A stretch of 64,000 nt of DNA from Gammaproteobacteria bacterium (lineage in GTDB: Bacteria > Pseudomonadota > Gammaproteobacteria > Steroidobacterales > Steroidobacteraceae), in the NCBI GenBank assembly GCA_016874235.1, contig VGUJ01000008.1, positions 18,718 through 82,717 of the forward strand, in the 5' to 3' direction. Position 1 is the stretch's first letter; the number at the start of each line of letters is the position of its first letter. The position numbers and the translations under genes are program-made. Of the stretch, positions 39,868 through 50,848 are shown one piece after another. The notes under the pieces are model-generated. The model had not been told where the DNA came from. It searched no databases and saw nothing but the letters and a program-made list of their open reading frames with translations.

Positions 39868-41082
39868 TCAGGCTCCGCGGAGGCGCATCGCACTGCGCAC
39901 CTCGTCCAGAGTTTCGCGGGCCGCTTCGCGAGCCTTTTCGCTCCCCTCATTGAGAATCGCCCGCACGAGATCCGGATTGTCCTCATACGGCGCCGCGCGT
40001 TCGCGCATCGTGGTGGTTTCAGCCATGATTCGATCGATCAACGGCTTCTTGCATTCGAGGCAGCCGATACCCGCACTCTTGCAGCCGTTTGCCGCCCAAT
40101 GTCGAGTGGTCTCGTCGGAATACACTTGATGCAGCGACCAGACCGGGCATTTTTCCGGATCACCCGGATCAGACCGTCGCACTCGCGCAGGGTCGGTCTG
40201 CATGGTTTTCAACTTGCGAGCCACTGAGTCCGGCTCTTCCCGAAGTCCCAAGGTATTCCCGTAGGACTTCGACATTTTGCGTCCGTCGATACCCGGCAAT
40301 TTGGGCGTCGGCGTCAGCAACACCTGTGGTTCAGGCAGGATCGCCACGCTCGAGCCTTCTAAGTATCCGAGCAGCCGTTCTCTATCGGCGACGGTGATTC
40401 GGGTATTGCTCTGAACGATCTCACGCGCTTTCTCCAATGCCGCCGCATCACCCGCCTCTTGAAACTTTCGACGCAGATCGCGATAGAGCTTGCTGTTGCG
40501 ACTTCCGAGCTCTCCGATCGCTTTCTCTGCCTTGTCCTCAAAACCGGTTTCGCGACCAAAGAGATGATTGAAGCGCCTTGCGACCTCGCGCGTGATTTCG
40601 ACGTGAGCGATCTGATCTTCACCGACGGGCACGTAGCCCGCTCGATACAACAAGATATCGGCCGACTGTAATAGCGGGTAACCCAAAAAGCCGTAGGTGG
40701 CCAAGTCCTTCTCCTGCAACTCGGCCTGCTGATCTTTGTAGGTCGGTGCCCGTTCGAGCCACGACAGGGGCGTAATCATCGAGAGCAGTAAGTGCAGCTC
40801 CGCATGCTCGGGCACGTGGGACTGCACGAACAGGGTCGACACCCCGGGGTTGAGCCCCGCGGCAAGCCAGTCGATCACCATCTCGCGGGTGTACTCAGGC
40901 AGCGTGCTGGTGTCTTCGTATCCGGTCGTAAGCGCATGCCAATCGGCCACAAAGAAAAAGCACGGAAACTGGTATTGAAGATCAACCCAATTGCGCAGGG
41001 CGCCGTGGTAGTTGCCGAGATGCAGTTGGCCGGTCGGCCTCATGCCGGACAGCACGCGATTGGCTTGGGGGTTACTGCCCAC
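39868..41082 (-). CDS. trpS: Tryptophanyl-tRNA synthetase, long form
   Basis: 404 residues with a GTG start at 41080-41082. The class I HIGH motif is TGQLHLGNYHG and KMSKS lies in DGRKMSKSYGNT. Compared with the 334-residue E. coli enzyme there is an insertion of about 65 residues before KMSKS (roughly 195-255, beginning ELGSRNSKLYRDLRRKF), as in the longer TrpS of Pseudomonas and Xanthomonas. GCKSAGIGCLECKKPLIDRI near the end is conserved. It heads the trpS-scpA-scpB-rluB run and is preceded by a perfect TATAAT about 105 bases upstream. Confidence 0.96.
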   Translation of the reverse strand: MGSNPQANRVLSGMRPTGQLHLGNYHGALRNWVDLQYQFPCFFFVADWHALTTGYEDTSTLPEYTREMVIDWLAAGLNPGVSTLFVQSHVPEHAELHLLLSMITPLSWLERAPTYKDQQAELQEKDLATYGFLGYPLLQSADILLYRAGYVPVGEDQIAHVEITREVARRFNHLFGRETGFEDKAEKAIGELGSRNSKLYRDLRRKFQEAGDAAALEKAREIVQSNTRITVADRERLLGYLEGSSVAILPEPQVLLTPTPKLPGIDGRKMSKSYGNTLGLREEPDSVARKLKTMQTDPARVRRSDPGDPEKCPVWSLHQVYSDETTRHWAANGCKSAGIGCLECKKPLIDRIMAETTTMRERAAPYEDNPDLVRAILNEGSEKAREAARETLDEVRSAMRLRGA

Positions 41083-41186
41083 GATTCGCCAGCTTACTTG
41101 AAGAAGTAGTCATAAATCCTTAATAAGTAACGCATTTTTTATTCACGAGCGCGAAAACCGGCCCGAATCGTTCCATCGCGTCGGGG

Positions 41187-41192
41187 ATTATA
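41187..41192 (-). promoter_or_regulatory. Candidate -10 box for the trpS-scpAB-rluB operon
   Basis: The minus strand reads CGCTATAATCCCC, a perfect TATAAT. A TTGACG at 41214-41219 is the only -35-like hexamer, but its 21-base spacing is too long for a standard promoter. The implied leader to the trpS GTG is about 100 bases and AT-rich near its end. No tryptophan-codon leader peptide was evident. Confidence 0.4.
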
Positions 41193-41215
41193 GCGATTGC
41201 TCGCTCCACGGCCCG

Positions 41216-41836
41216 TCAAAGTCCGAAGGACTCGAGGCTCCCCCGCCCTTTGCGGACGACCACCGGTGGTTTGGCCGCCAAGTCGATGACGGTGGTGGGT
41301 TCGATCCCGCATGCGCCGCCATCCAACAGCGCATCGAGCTGCGACCCGAGACGTGCCTCAATCTCGTCGGCATCGTTGAGCGGCAGACCGTCGCCGGGAA
41401 GTAAGAGTGTTGAGCTCATGATCGGCTCACCGAGCTCAGCAAGCAGCATCTGCGCCACGCGATGATCAGGTATCCGTATGCCGATGGTTCGCCGCTTTTC
41501 GTGCTGTAGGCGACGCGGCGTCTCCCGCGTGGCTTCTAACAGGAAGGTGTACGGCCCCGGCGTACAGGCCTTCAACAAACGGAACTGCCACGTATCCACT
41601 TTCGCAAAGCGCGCGATCTCGGTGAGATCTCGGCAAACCAGGGTGAAGTGGTGGTGTCGATCAGCCTCCCGAATTCGACGAACTCGTTCGAGCGCGTCTT
41701 TGTCGCCGATATGGCAGCCGAGGGCGTAACAGGAGTCGGTGGGATACGCGATCACACCGCCCTCGCGAACGAGGTCTGTAGCCTGCCGGACGAGACGTGA
41801 CTGCGGATCTTTCGGATGGAGGCGAAAACGTTGCAC
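41216..41836 (-). CDS. YciO-type Sua5/YrdC-family protein
   Basis: 206 residues with a GTG start at 41834-41836. The YrdC fold is shown by GGVIAYPTDSCYALGCHIGD at the N-terminus, then PGPYTFLLEATRETPRRLQ, KRRTIGIRIPDHRVAQMLL and EPIMSSTLLLPGD. Sua5/TsaC members make threonylcarbamoyl-AMP for tRNA t6A. The YciO branch is a paralogue; its precise role is less certain. In E. coli yciO also lies near rluB and yciK. It is divergent from bolA with a 38-bp gap. Confidence 0.88.
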   Translation of the reverse strand: MQRFRLHPKDPQSRLVRQATDLVREGGVIAYPTDSCYALGCHIGDKDALERVRRIREADRHHHFTLVCRDLTEIARFAKVDTWQFRLLKACTPGPYTFLLEATRETPRRLQHEKRRTIGIRIPDHRVAQMLLAELGEPIMSSTLLLPGDGLPLNDADEIEARLGSQLDALLDGGACGIEPTTVIDLAAKPPVVVRKGRGSLESFGL

Positions 41837-41874
41837 AGCCGTATGATAGCGGTCTCGCGCACTGAGTCGATGTC

Positions 41875-42138
41875 ATGAACAACCCGATACTCTCCCTTCT
41901 CGAAGAGCGTCTCACCCGCGCGCTCGCGCCAGACCTTCTGGAGCTCCGCGACGACAGCGCCATGCATGCCGGCCACGTCGGGGCGCAGGAGGGCGGGCAC
42001 TTTCATCTAGTCATCCGGTCGAAGAAGTTCGTGGGTCTCGCACCCCTCGCCCGACATCGTTTGGTCTACGAGGCGTTGGGCGATTTAAAAGCCGTGGGGG
42101 TTCACGCTCTGTCCATCGATGCCCGGATACCGTCATAA
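41875..42138 (+). CDS. BolA-family protein
   Basis: 87 residues with the class II KH-like BolA fold: LRDDSAMHAGHVGAQEGGHF, then HLVIRSKKFVGLAPLARHRL and ALGDLKAVGVHALSIDAR. The histidine of the loop GGHFHL is the residue that binds an iron-sulfur cluster with a monothiol glutaredoxin in relatives. Members act in iron-sulfur trafficking or as stress morphogenes. The ATG follows a 38-bp divergent gap, and the gene ends 28 bp before the parvulin gene start. Confidence 0.93.
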   Translation: MNNPILSLLEERLTRALAPDLLELRDDSAMHAGHVGAQEGGHFHLVIRSKKFVGLAPLARHRLVYEALGDLKAVGVHALSIDARIPS

Positions 42139-42139
42139 T
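42134..42139 (+). promoter_or_regulatory. Candidate -10 element before the parvulin gene
   Basis: CATAAT followed by TCCCC overlaps the bolA stop codon and lies about 28 bases before the parvulin ATG. It resembles the CATAATCCC and TATAATCCC elements upstream of the leuC-like gene, the S9 peptidase gene and trpS. The best -35 at matching distance is poor. Confidence 0.3.
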
Positions 42140-42172
42140 TCCCCTCCCAACCGTTTTGATCGAGACATGCTC

Positions 42173-42994
42173 ATGAAGATTCTGCGCCTGATGACCCTGA
42201 CCACCGCCACCCTGCTGATTGCGGCGTGCCAGCCTAAAGCGGATGCCGCCAAGGACGCCGATGCAGCGGCAAAGAAGCCGGTGGCAACCCTCAATGGAAA
42301 AGCAATCACGCAGGGCGAGTTCGATAGCTTCGTGAAACAAGTATCGGGACGCCCAAGCGCCGATCTCGACGACGAACAGAAGAAGCGTGCTCTCGATTCT
42401 TTGATCAACCTGCGCATTCTCGCGGCCCAGGCAGAAAAAGATGGTCTGCACAAAGAGACTGACCTCGCTGCGCAGATTGAGCTCACCCGTCTCAACATCC
42501 TGCAGCAGGCGCTCGCTGAGAAGTACCTCGAAGGCAAAACGCCGACTGAGCAAGAGCTCAAGGCTGAGTACGACGCGCAGATCGCATTGATGTCGCGCAA
42601 CGAATACCGCGCGCGTCACATCCTCGTTCCGACGGAGATCGCGGCCACCCAAATCCTCGAGCGCCTCAAAAAAGGCGATCGCTTCGAGACCCTGGCCAAA
42701 GACTCAATCGACTCCTCGCGCGATCGCGGCGGCGACCTGGGTTGGTTCAGCCCATCAAGCATGGTCAAGCCGTTCGCCGACGCAGTGATGGCCCTCAAGA
42801 AGGGCGAGACCATTGCCAAGCCGGTTCAGACACAGTTTGGCTGGCACGTGATCCGTCTTGACGACGTGCGCGAAGTGCAGCCACCTCCGTTCGAGGAAGT
42901 GAAGCAGCAACTCAATCAGGCAGTGTTGTCTAAGAAGTTCCGCGCCTACAGCGACGAACTGACCAAAGCCGCCAAGATCGAAAAGAAGATCTGA
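42173..42994 (+). CDS. Parvulin-type peptidyl-prolyl isomerase lipoprotein
   Basis: 273 residues from ATG at 42173 (an ATG six bases earlier is equally possible). A lipoprotein signal ends with LIAAC, making C19 the acylated residue. A SurA/PrsA-like N-terminal domain with VATLNGKAITQGEFDSFVKQ follows. The parvulin domain (about 145-240) has YRARHILVPTEIAATQIL, RGGDLGWFSPSSMVKPF and TQFGWHVIRLDD. It should assist protein folding in the periplasm, anchored to a membrane. It lies after bolA and converges with ligA. Confidence 0.92.
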   Translation: MKILRLMTLTTATLLIAACQPKADAAKDADAAAKKPVATLNGKAITQGEFDSFVKQVSGRPSADLDDEQKKRALDSLINLRILAAQAEKDGLHKETDLAAQIELTRLNILQQALAEKYLEGKTPTEQELKAEYDAQIALMSRNEYRARHILVPTEIAATQILERLKKGDRFETLAKDSIDSSRDRGGDLGWFSPSSMVKPFADAVMALKKGETIAKPVQTQFGWHVIRLDDVREVQPPPFEEVKQQLNQAVLSKKFRAYSDELTKAAKIEKKI

Positions 42995-43006
42995 CGATCC
43001 GTCTTC

Positions 43007-45064
<2,058 letters not shown>

Positions 45065-45928
45065 TCAGTCGCCTCCAGCGCTGGCCGCTTCTCGACGCAT
45101 CTCCGCGAGGCGCGTCTCGGTCAATGCCTGTCCGCGGGAGTCGAGCAGATTCGCTCGTAATCGCTGCGCGAGGGTGTGACCGACCGAGAGCAACTTGTCG
45201 ACGGCGTCACGACCCGAGACGGGACCCGGCAACACCGCAAACAGGTTGATACCGAGGTAACGCATGGAATCCATTGTGGTGAGATCGAAACTTCCTGGCT
45301 TGGTCAGACTTGCCGCACTCATCAACACCCGACCATCGGCCAACGCACGGTGGAAGATCTCCATTTCACCGTGCACAAAGCCCTCTCCTTGTAGCGCTTG
45401 GCGCAGGGCCGCTCCCGTCAATCGCTCCCCCTCACGAGCGACCACCCGCAACGCGACAATGACCGGCTCGGTGTTTTTGGGTAATGACACCGTCGGCGCC
45501 GCCCGCTCGACAGGAGTGGCCGGCGGTTCCGGAGTAACGCTCTGCATGACGGGTATCGAATTTCCTCGATCCTCTGAGGTCATGGCCTGATCGAAGTCAA
45601 CCAAGGGTGGCTCGGACAGCCGATCGCGGACGTGAATCTCAGGCAGCGTTAACGTCGGCTCAAGACGGTCGGTAGGGGCGTTCTCGGCGAGAGAGGGTTC
45701 AAGAAATTCACGCCGAACTGGATCGAGCAAAGGGTCGCCCGAGGCGAGATCATCGACCTTCGCACTGCGCGCTTGTCCGAGTGGACCTCGAAGATGCGTG
45801 GCATCCGCGCGGGCGGCCTTGCGACGCTGGATGACTTCCCACAAAACGATGACGAGCAACAGCACACCGCCCACCAGCAACAACGCCACCCGTAGGTCGT
45901 TGGTCACGGTTTGTACGATCGCTTCCAT
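45065..45928 (-). CDS. zipA: Cell division protein ZipA
   Basis: 287 residues from ATG at 45926-45928. A single N-terminal membrane anchor (about 13-34, LRVALLLVGGVLLLVIVLWE) is followed by a basic stretch, a Pro/Glu-rich linker (about 60-145), and the C-terminal FtsZ-binding domain, with VIVALRVVAREGERLTGAAL and LGINLFAVLPGPVSGRDAVD. ZipA tethers FtsZ to the inner membrane and is restricted to Gammaproteobacteria, which supports the taxonomic placement. It lies 4 bp after smc. Confidence 0.93.
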   Translation of the reverse strand: MEAIVQTVTNDLRVALLLVGGVLLLVIVLWEVIQRRKAARADATHLRGPLGQARSAKVDDLASGDPLLDPVRREFLEPSLAENAPTDRLEPTLTLPEIHVRDRLSEPPLVDFDQAMTSEDRGNSIPVMQSVTPEPPATPVERAAPTVSLPKNTEPVIVALRVVAREGERLTGAALRQALQGEGFVHGEMEIFHRALADGRVLMSAASLTKPGSFDLTTMDSMRYLGINLFAVLPGPVSGRDAVDKLLSVGHTLAQRLRANLLDSRGQALTETRLAEMRREAASAGGD

Positions 45929-45932
45929 GTTC

Positions 45933-48900
45933 TCAGCTCGCAGCAAGTCGAACGGCTTCGTCGACGTCGACGGCGACGAGTCGCGAGACGCCAGGCTCGT
46001 TCATCGTGACGCCGAGAAGCTGCGAAGCCAGTTCCATCGTCACTTTGTTATGCGTGATGAAAATGAACTGCACGCGGCTCGCCATCTCGCGCACGATGTC
46101 GCAAAACCGTCCGACGTTGTTCTCATCAAGCGGTGCGTCCACTTCGTCGAGCAGACAGAACGGCGCGGGATTAAGGTCGAAAATCGAGAAGACGAGCGCC
46201 ACGGCTGTCAACGCCTTCTCACCGCCCGACAATTGCGAAATCGTGACGTTACGCTTGCCCGGAGGTCGCGCCATGATGGCGACACCCGCCGACAAAGGGT
46301 CGTCCCCAGCCAGCTCGAGGTAGGCGTGACCGCCACCAAACAACCTCGGAAACTTCTCCTGCAAACCGGCATTGATTCGATTGAACGTATCATCGAACCG
46401 AGAACGTGTTTCACCGTCGATCTTGCGCATAGCCTCTTCGAGCGTGGAGAGTGCTGAGGTGAGATCGGCGAACTGACGGTCGAGATATTCCTTGCGCTCA
46501 GTATTTTCTTTGAGCTCATCGATCGCAGCAAGATTAACCTGCCCGAGTTTTTCGATATCGGCTCGCGTCTCAAGGAGGGTGCTCTCCCAGGCAGCGACTT
46601 CCGCGCTGGCTGGTAGAGCCGCTTGCACCTGCTCAAGGTCAAACTGGGTCGCTACAAACTGCTCCGCAATGGTCTCGCGACGCACACGGGTTTCCTGGGC
46701 AGCGAGTCGCGCCGCCTCCATAGCGGACCGCGCGTCATTGACACGCCGCTCAGCCGACTGACGCCGCTCTTCGAGCGCCCGCAACTCCGAGTCGGCTTCA
46801 TCGAGCGCACGCCGCGATTGGGCGAGCTCGGCCTCCACCTCCAGACGGCGGGACAACAACCCCTCGAGGGCGGAATCGAGTTCTCGAATAGGCGCCTCGC
46901 CCCCGGCGAGCTCCGACTCCAGTGTCGCACCCGTCTCGAACAGCTGCGTGCGCTGCTCCACGGCGCGTCCGAGGGCGACCTCGACACCCGACGAGGCGGT
47001 CCGTCGCCCTTCGGCACGGACCAACAAATCTCGGGCACCCAGCTGAGCGGTTTGCGCAGTCGCCCGCGCCGCCGCGAGCGCCTCGCGTGTGGCATCGCGC
47101 GAGCTCTCGAGAGACGGACGTTTCGCGTCGAGTTCCTGAACGCGAGCACGACCGCGCTCTAGTTCGATTCCCGCGCGAGCCAACGCGTCTTCGGTGACGC
47201 CGATTTCTCGAGCAACCTCAGCCGCCTCCACTTCGAGTCGCTCTCGCCGCAATGTCGACTCTTGGACACGCGCCCGCGAGGCCTCGAGCTGGCCGAGCAA
47301 ATCGGCGTGTTCCCGGTGCGCGAGTTGAATCTGCCCTTGAATATCGTGGAGCCCGATCTCGGCAACGCCGAGGGAAGTCCTCGTCGACTGCAGGGACGTC
47401 TCGCAGGTTTTGACCCGCTCCTGCGCCGCGGCGAAGCTTGCACGCAAAGATTTGAGGCGAGGCTCGCGCTCGAGCACTCCCGCTCGCTCATCAGCGCTGC
47501 GGGCGATACGCAGCCATCCGCGACCGACCCACTCTCCCGACATCGTGATCACCGACTCGCCGGGTGACAAAGATCGACGTGCCGCAAGCGCGTCCGTCAG
47601 GCTTCCTGCCACGCGCACCGTATTCAACGCCTCAAGCACCGCGGCAGGGCCACGCACCTTTGACGACAATCGATCGGCGGACAGGGCGACATCGACTCCC
47701 GTCGCCTCGATGAGCGCGAGCGTTGAATCGCCGGCTTTTGACAACGCGTCGACCAAGGCGTCAAGTCCGTCCACACAGACGGCTTCGAGGTAGTCACCAA
47801 GCACCATCTCCACCGCTCGCTCGTAACCCCGTTCGACGCTCAGAGACTCCGCGACCCTCTTTTTGGAAGCGATTCCGGCAGAAGCCAACCACTCCGCCGC
47901 TTTGGCATCAGCCTGACCAAGCGCCGCACGCTGCAGCGCTTCCACCGACATGACCTCCGCGCGCGATCGCTCGCGCTCGCCACGAGCCGATTCGAGCTCC
48001 TCCTCGGCCGCCAGCTGTGCCGCTCGGTAGCGCTGAACGTCGTCCAATGCGGCGGTCAAGCTCCGCGCTAATCCGTCCGATGCCGCGCGAGCTTGTGACT
48101 CGCGCTCCCCGAGCTCGAATAACTGCCCCTGGCTTTCTTGACGTCGTAACTCATCGAGCTCGGTCGACAAACGATCACGCTGAGCACGTAGTCGCCGCAA
48201 CTGGTTATCGAGTTGCTCGATTCGAGCTCGCTCGACCTGAATGGTCTGATTGGCCGTGCCGAACTCCTGGTTAAAGGACTCCCACTGACGCTGCCAATCG
48301 GCTTGAGCCTTCTCCGCGGCATCGAGTGCCACGACGGCTTCGTGCTCCGTTCGCTGGGCGCGCTCAATCTCTGGCGCAAGCCGGGTCAACTCTTCACGAA
48401 TGACGACCAGCTCTCGCTCGTCGCGTTCGATTTGGACCGCAAGTGCCTCAAGAGTCGTTCGCGATTGGTCGAGTTCGCGTCGCTTGCGATCACGAGTCTC
48501 GCGTGCGTATTGAATCTGCTGCTCGGTGCGAGAGATGTCCGCCCCGACAGAATAGAAACGCGCCTGTACCTGGGACGCGATATCCGTTTGCTCGGTGTGA
48601 AAGGCGCGCTGGGTTTCGATCGCGGCCTCAGCCGAACGAAGATCAGCCAGTGCGGACTGCATGGACAGCTCTTTTTCACGAACCGCCGAGTCATGAATCT
48701 CCGCTCCGCTATCGAGATCCCGCAGACGCAGCGCCAAAAGTTCCGCCGTGAGCTTACGCTCACGCTCTTTGAGCTCTTGATATCGACGAGCCGTCGTGGC
48801 CTGTCGCTGCAGGTGACGGATCTGCTTGTCGATCTCGTCGCGAAGGTCTTGAAGCCGCTCGAGGTTTTCACGCGTGTCGGCAATCCGACTCTCGGTTTCC

Positions 48901-49433
48901 TTTCGACGCTCCTTGTACTTGGAGATACCCGCCGCCTCTTCGATAAACGCACGCATGTCGTCAGCCTTCGCTTCGATGACACGCGAAATCATCCCCTGCT
49001 CGATGATGGCGTAGCTCCGGGATCCAAGACCGGTCCCGAGAAACAGCTGCGTAATATCCTTTCTCCGGCATCGAGCGCCGTTAATGTAGTACGCGCTGGC
49101 ACCCTCGCGAGTCACCTCGCGACGCAGTGAGACCTCGTTGAACGCCGCGTAAGCACCGCCGATCTTTCCGTCAGCATTGTCGAACACCAGCTCGACCGAG
49201 GCTTTGCCCACAGGTTTTCGCGAGCTCGAACCATTGAAAACGACGTCTGCCATTGAATCGCCGCGCAGGTGCTTGGCGGACAATTCGCCCATCACCCAAC
49301 GCACGGCGTCGATGACATTTGATTTTCCGCAGCCGTTCGGCCCGACGACACCGGTGAGATTGCTGGGGAAGGAGACGCTGGTCGGATCGACGAAAGATTT
49401 GAAGCCAGCCAGCTTGATTTTAGTGAGACGCAT
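45933..49433 (-). CDS. smc: Chromosome segregation protein SMC
   Basis: 1166 residues. The Walker A motif GPNGCGKSNVIDAVRWVMGE begins at residue 31. Two long coiled-coil arms (about 170-500 and 660-1000) flank a hinge (about 515-630). The C-terminal head has the ABC signature SQLSGGEKALTAVALVFSIF and Walker B CLLDEVDAPLDENN. With ScpA and ScpB it forms the condensin that compacts and segregates chromosomes. A smc-scpAB system rather than mukBEF fits Xanthomonadales and Pseudomonadales-like Gammaproteobacteria. It is divergent from queF. Confidence 0.98.
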   Translation of the reverse strand: MRLTKIKLAGFKSFVDPTSVSFPSNLTGVVGPNGCGKSNVIDAVRWVMGELSAKHLRGDSMADVVFNGSSSRKPVGKASVELVFDNADGKIGGAYAAFNEVSLRREVTREGASAYYINGARCRRKDITQLFLGTGLGSRSYAIIEQGMISRVIEAKADDMRAFIEEAAGISKYKERRKETESRIADTRENLERLQDLRDEIDKQIRHLQRQATTARRYQELKERERKLTAELLALRLRDLDSGAEIHDSAVREKELSMQSALADLRSAEAAIETQRAFHTEQTDIASQVQARFYSVGADISRTEQQIQYARETRDRKRRELDQSRTTLEALAVQIERDERELVVIREELTRLAPEIERAQRTEHEAVVALDAAEKAQADWQRQWESFNQEFGTANQTIQVERARIEQLDNQLRRLRAQRDRLSTELDELRRQESQGQLFELGERESQARAASDGLARSLTAALDDVQRYRAAQLAAEEELESARGERERSRAEVMSVEALQRAALGQADAKAAEWLASAGIASKKRVAESLSVERGYERAVEMVLGDYLEAVCVDGLDALVDALSKAGDSTLALIEATGVDVALSADRLSSKVRGPAAVLEALNTVRVAGSLTDALAARRSLSPGESVITMSGEWVGRGWLRIARSADERAGVLEREPRLKSLRASFAAAQERVKTCETSLQSTRTSLGVAEIGLHDIQGQIQLAHREHADLLGQLEASRARVQESTLRRERLEVEAAEVAREIGVTEDALARAGIELERGRARVQELDAKRPSLESSRDATREALAAARATAQTAQLGARDLLVRAEGRRTASSGVEVALGRAVEQRTQLFETGATLESELAGGEAPIRELDSALEGLLSRRLEVEAELAQSRRALDEADSELRALEERRQSAERRVNDARSAMEAARLAAQETRVRRETIAEQFVATQFDLEQVQAALPASAEVAAWESTLLETRADIEKLGQVNLAAIDELKENTERKEYLDRQFADLTSALSTLEEAMRKIDGETRSRFDDTFNRINAGLQEKFPRLFGGGHAYLELAGDDPLSAGVAIMARPPGKRNVTISQLSGGEKALTAVALVFSIFDLNPAPFCLLDEVDAPLDENNVGRFCDIVREMASRVQFIFITHNKVTMELASQLLGVTMNEPGVSRLVAVDVDEAVRLAAS

Positions 49434-49520
49434 CGCTTGTAAAAATCTCCACGGCGAATGAACGCCGATTGGCGACGTAGTGTAAATTAAACCTCTGTTC
49501 CACGCCCTCCCACGATACCC

Positions 49521-49910
49521 ATGCCTTCACAACCTTCGACCCAACTCGACACCTTCCCGAACCCCAAGCCCGAGATCGACTACACCATCCGCATGTCGAT
49601 TCCGGAGTTCACGTGTCTCTGCCCGAAAACCGGCCAGCCCGACTTCGCCACGCTCGACCTCGAATACGTTCCCGATCGCGCCTGCGTCGAACTCAAGTCC
49701 CTCAAGTCCTACATCTGGGCCTTCCGGGACCGGGGAGCCTTCCACGAGGCCGTCACGAACGAAATCGCCGACGCTTTGGCGGCCGTCACGGCGCCTCGAT
49801 ACATGAAATTAACCGCTCGATTTAACGTGCGGGGTGGCATCTACACCACCGTGGTGGCGACGCGACGCCAGCCGGGTTGGAACCCGGAACCGGCCGTGTC
49901 TCTTCCCTGA
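49521..49910 (+). CDS. queF: NADPH-dependent preQ0 reductase, short type
   Basis: 129 residues, the short unimodular type. [20 protein letters not shown] holds the catalytic cysteine C34. The QueF signature continues as [20 protein letters not shown] with the substrate-binding glutamate. It reduces 7-cyano-7-deazaguanine to preQ1 in queuosine synthesis. It sits upstream of dksA-gluQ; gluQ encodes the enzyme that glutamylates queuosine in tRNA-Asp, so two steps of the same tRNA modification pathway lie within 2 kb. Confidence 0.95.
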   Translation: MPSQPSTQLDTFPNPKPEIDYTIRMSIPEFTCLCPKTGQPDFATLDLEYVPDRACVELKSLKSYIWAFRDRGAFHEAVTNEIADALAAVTAPRYMKLTARFNVRGGIYTTVVATRRQPGWNPEPAVSLP

Positions 49911-49991
49911 GCGTTTCACCCTTCCCTGACGGGTTTTTTGCCGGTATTCTCGCGCGTCCTGCAGAGCGCCTTTGAGGCTAAGGAGCGCCTG

Positions 49992-50846
49992 ATGCCGGCG
50001 AAAAAACCCGCAGCTAAACCTGCTAAGACGAAGAAGACCGCACCCGCCCCCAAGGTGGTGGCGACGAAGACGAGCGCCCAAAAAGCGCCTTCCAAAACGC
50101 CCGCCCGCAAGGCGGAGCCAAGCGCTCCCAAGGCGACCAAAAAGGTCGCCGAGACCAAAGCAACGAAAAAATCCCCCATTAAGGCAGTGAGCGCCGGTAC
50201 CAAATCTAAACCTGCCACAACGCCAGTCCTTGCCAAACCGGCTGCGGTTAAACCTGTTGCACCCGCCCCCGTCGCGGCCAAGAACCCCGCGGCGAAGGCT
50301 GATGGCGTCAAGTCACCGCCTCGCAAGAAAGAAGTCGTCGCGACGTTCGTACAACGCAACCCTCGACCGGTCGTGACGCCCGCCGATGGCGAAGACGGTG
50401 ACGATGCGCTGCTCTCCGGGCCGCGCAACGTTCAGCCGTACATCGTCAAGCGCGGCGAACAGTACATGAATCGTGAGCAGCTCGAGCATTTCCGCATCAT
50501 CCTCACGACCTGGAAACGAGATCTTATGCGCGAGGTCGACCGTACCGTCTCGCACATGAAAGACGAAGCGGCTAACTTCCCGGATCCGAACGATCGGGCG
50601 ACTCAAGAAGAAGAGTTCAGCCTCGAACTTCGCACCCGCGATCGCGAGCGCAAACTCATCCGCAAGATCGAAGAGGCACTCGAGCGTATCGAAGACGGCT
50701 CGTACGGCTATTGCCTCGAGACCGGCGAAGAAATCGGTATCAAGCGTCTTGAAGCTCGACCGGTCGCGACGCTCAGCCTCGAGGCGCAAGAGCGTCGTGA
50801 GCGCCGTGAGAAGCAGTACGGCGATCGCGACGATCGTTACCGCTGA
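49992..50846 (+). CDS. dksA: DksA with Lys/Ala/Pro-rich N-terminal extension and reduced zinc site
   Basis: 284 residues from ATG at 49992, chosen because AAGGAG lies seven bases upstream. The first 120 residues are low-complexity Lys/Ala/Pro repeats resembling histone H1 tails. The DksA part follows (about 145-270): a coiled coil with KDEAANFPDPNDRATQEEEF, which has the acidic coiled-coil tip, and the globular end. The zinc finger keeps only C241; the other three ligand positions are T244, S262 and A265, as in zinc-independent DksA forms. DksA binds the RNA polymerase secondary channel and potentiates ppGpp. The stop is followed by the gluQ TTG two bases later. Confidence 0.93.
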   Translation: MPAKKPAAKPAKTKKTAPAPKVVATKTSAQKAPSKTPARKAEPSAPKATKKVAETKATKKSPIKAVSAGTKSKPATTPVLAKPAAVKPVAPAPVAAKNPAAKADGVKSPPRKKEVVATFVQRNPRPVVTPADGEDGDDALLSGPRNVQPYIVKRGEQYMNREQLEHFRIILTTWKRDLMREVDRTVSHMKDEAANFPDPNDRATQEEEFSLELRTRDRERKLIRKIEEALERIEDGSYGYCLETGEEIGIKRLEARPVATLSLEAQERRERREKQYGDRDDRYR

Positions 50847-50848
50847 GT

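Noticed and set aside
49938..49991. Upstream TTG start for dksA adding 18 residues
   Set aside because: The ATG at 49992 has a good ribosome-binding site (AAGGAG) seven bases before it, while the TTG has none and falls in a terminator-like sequence.
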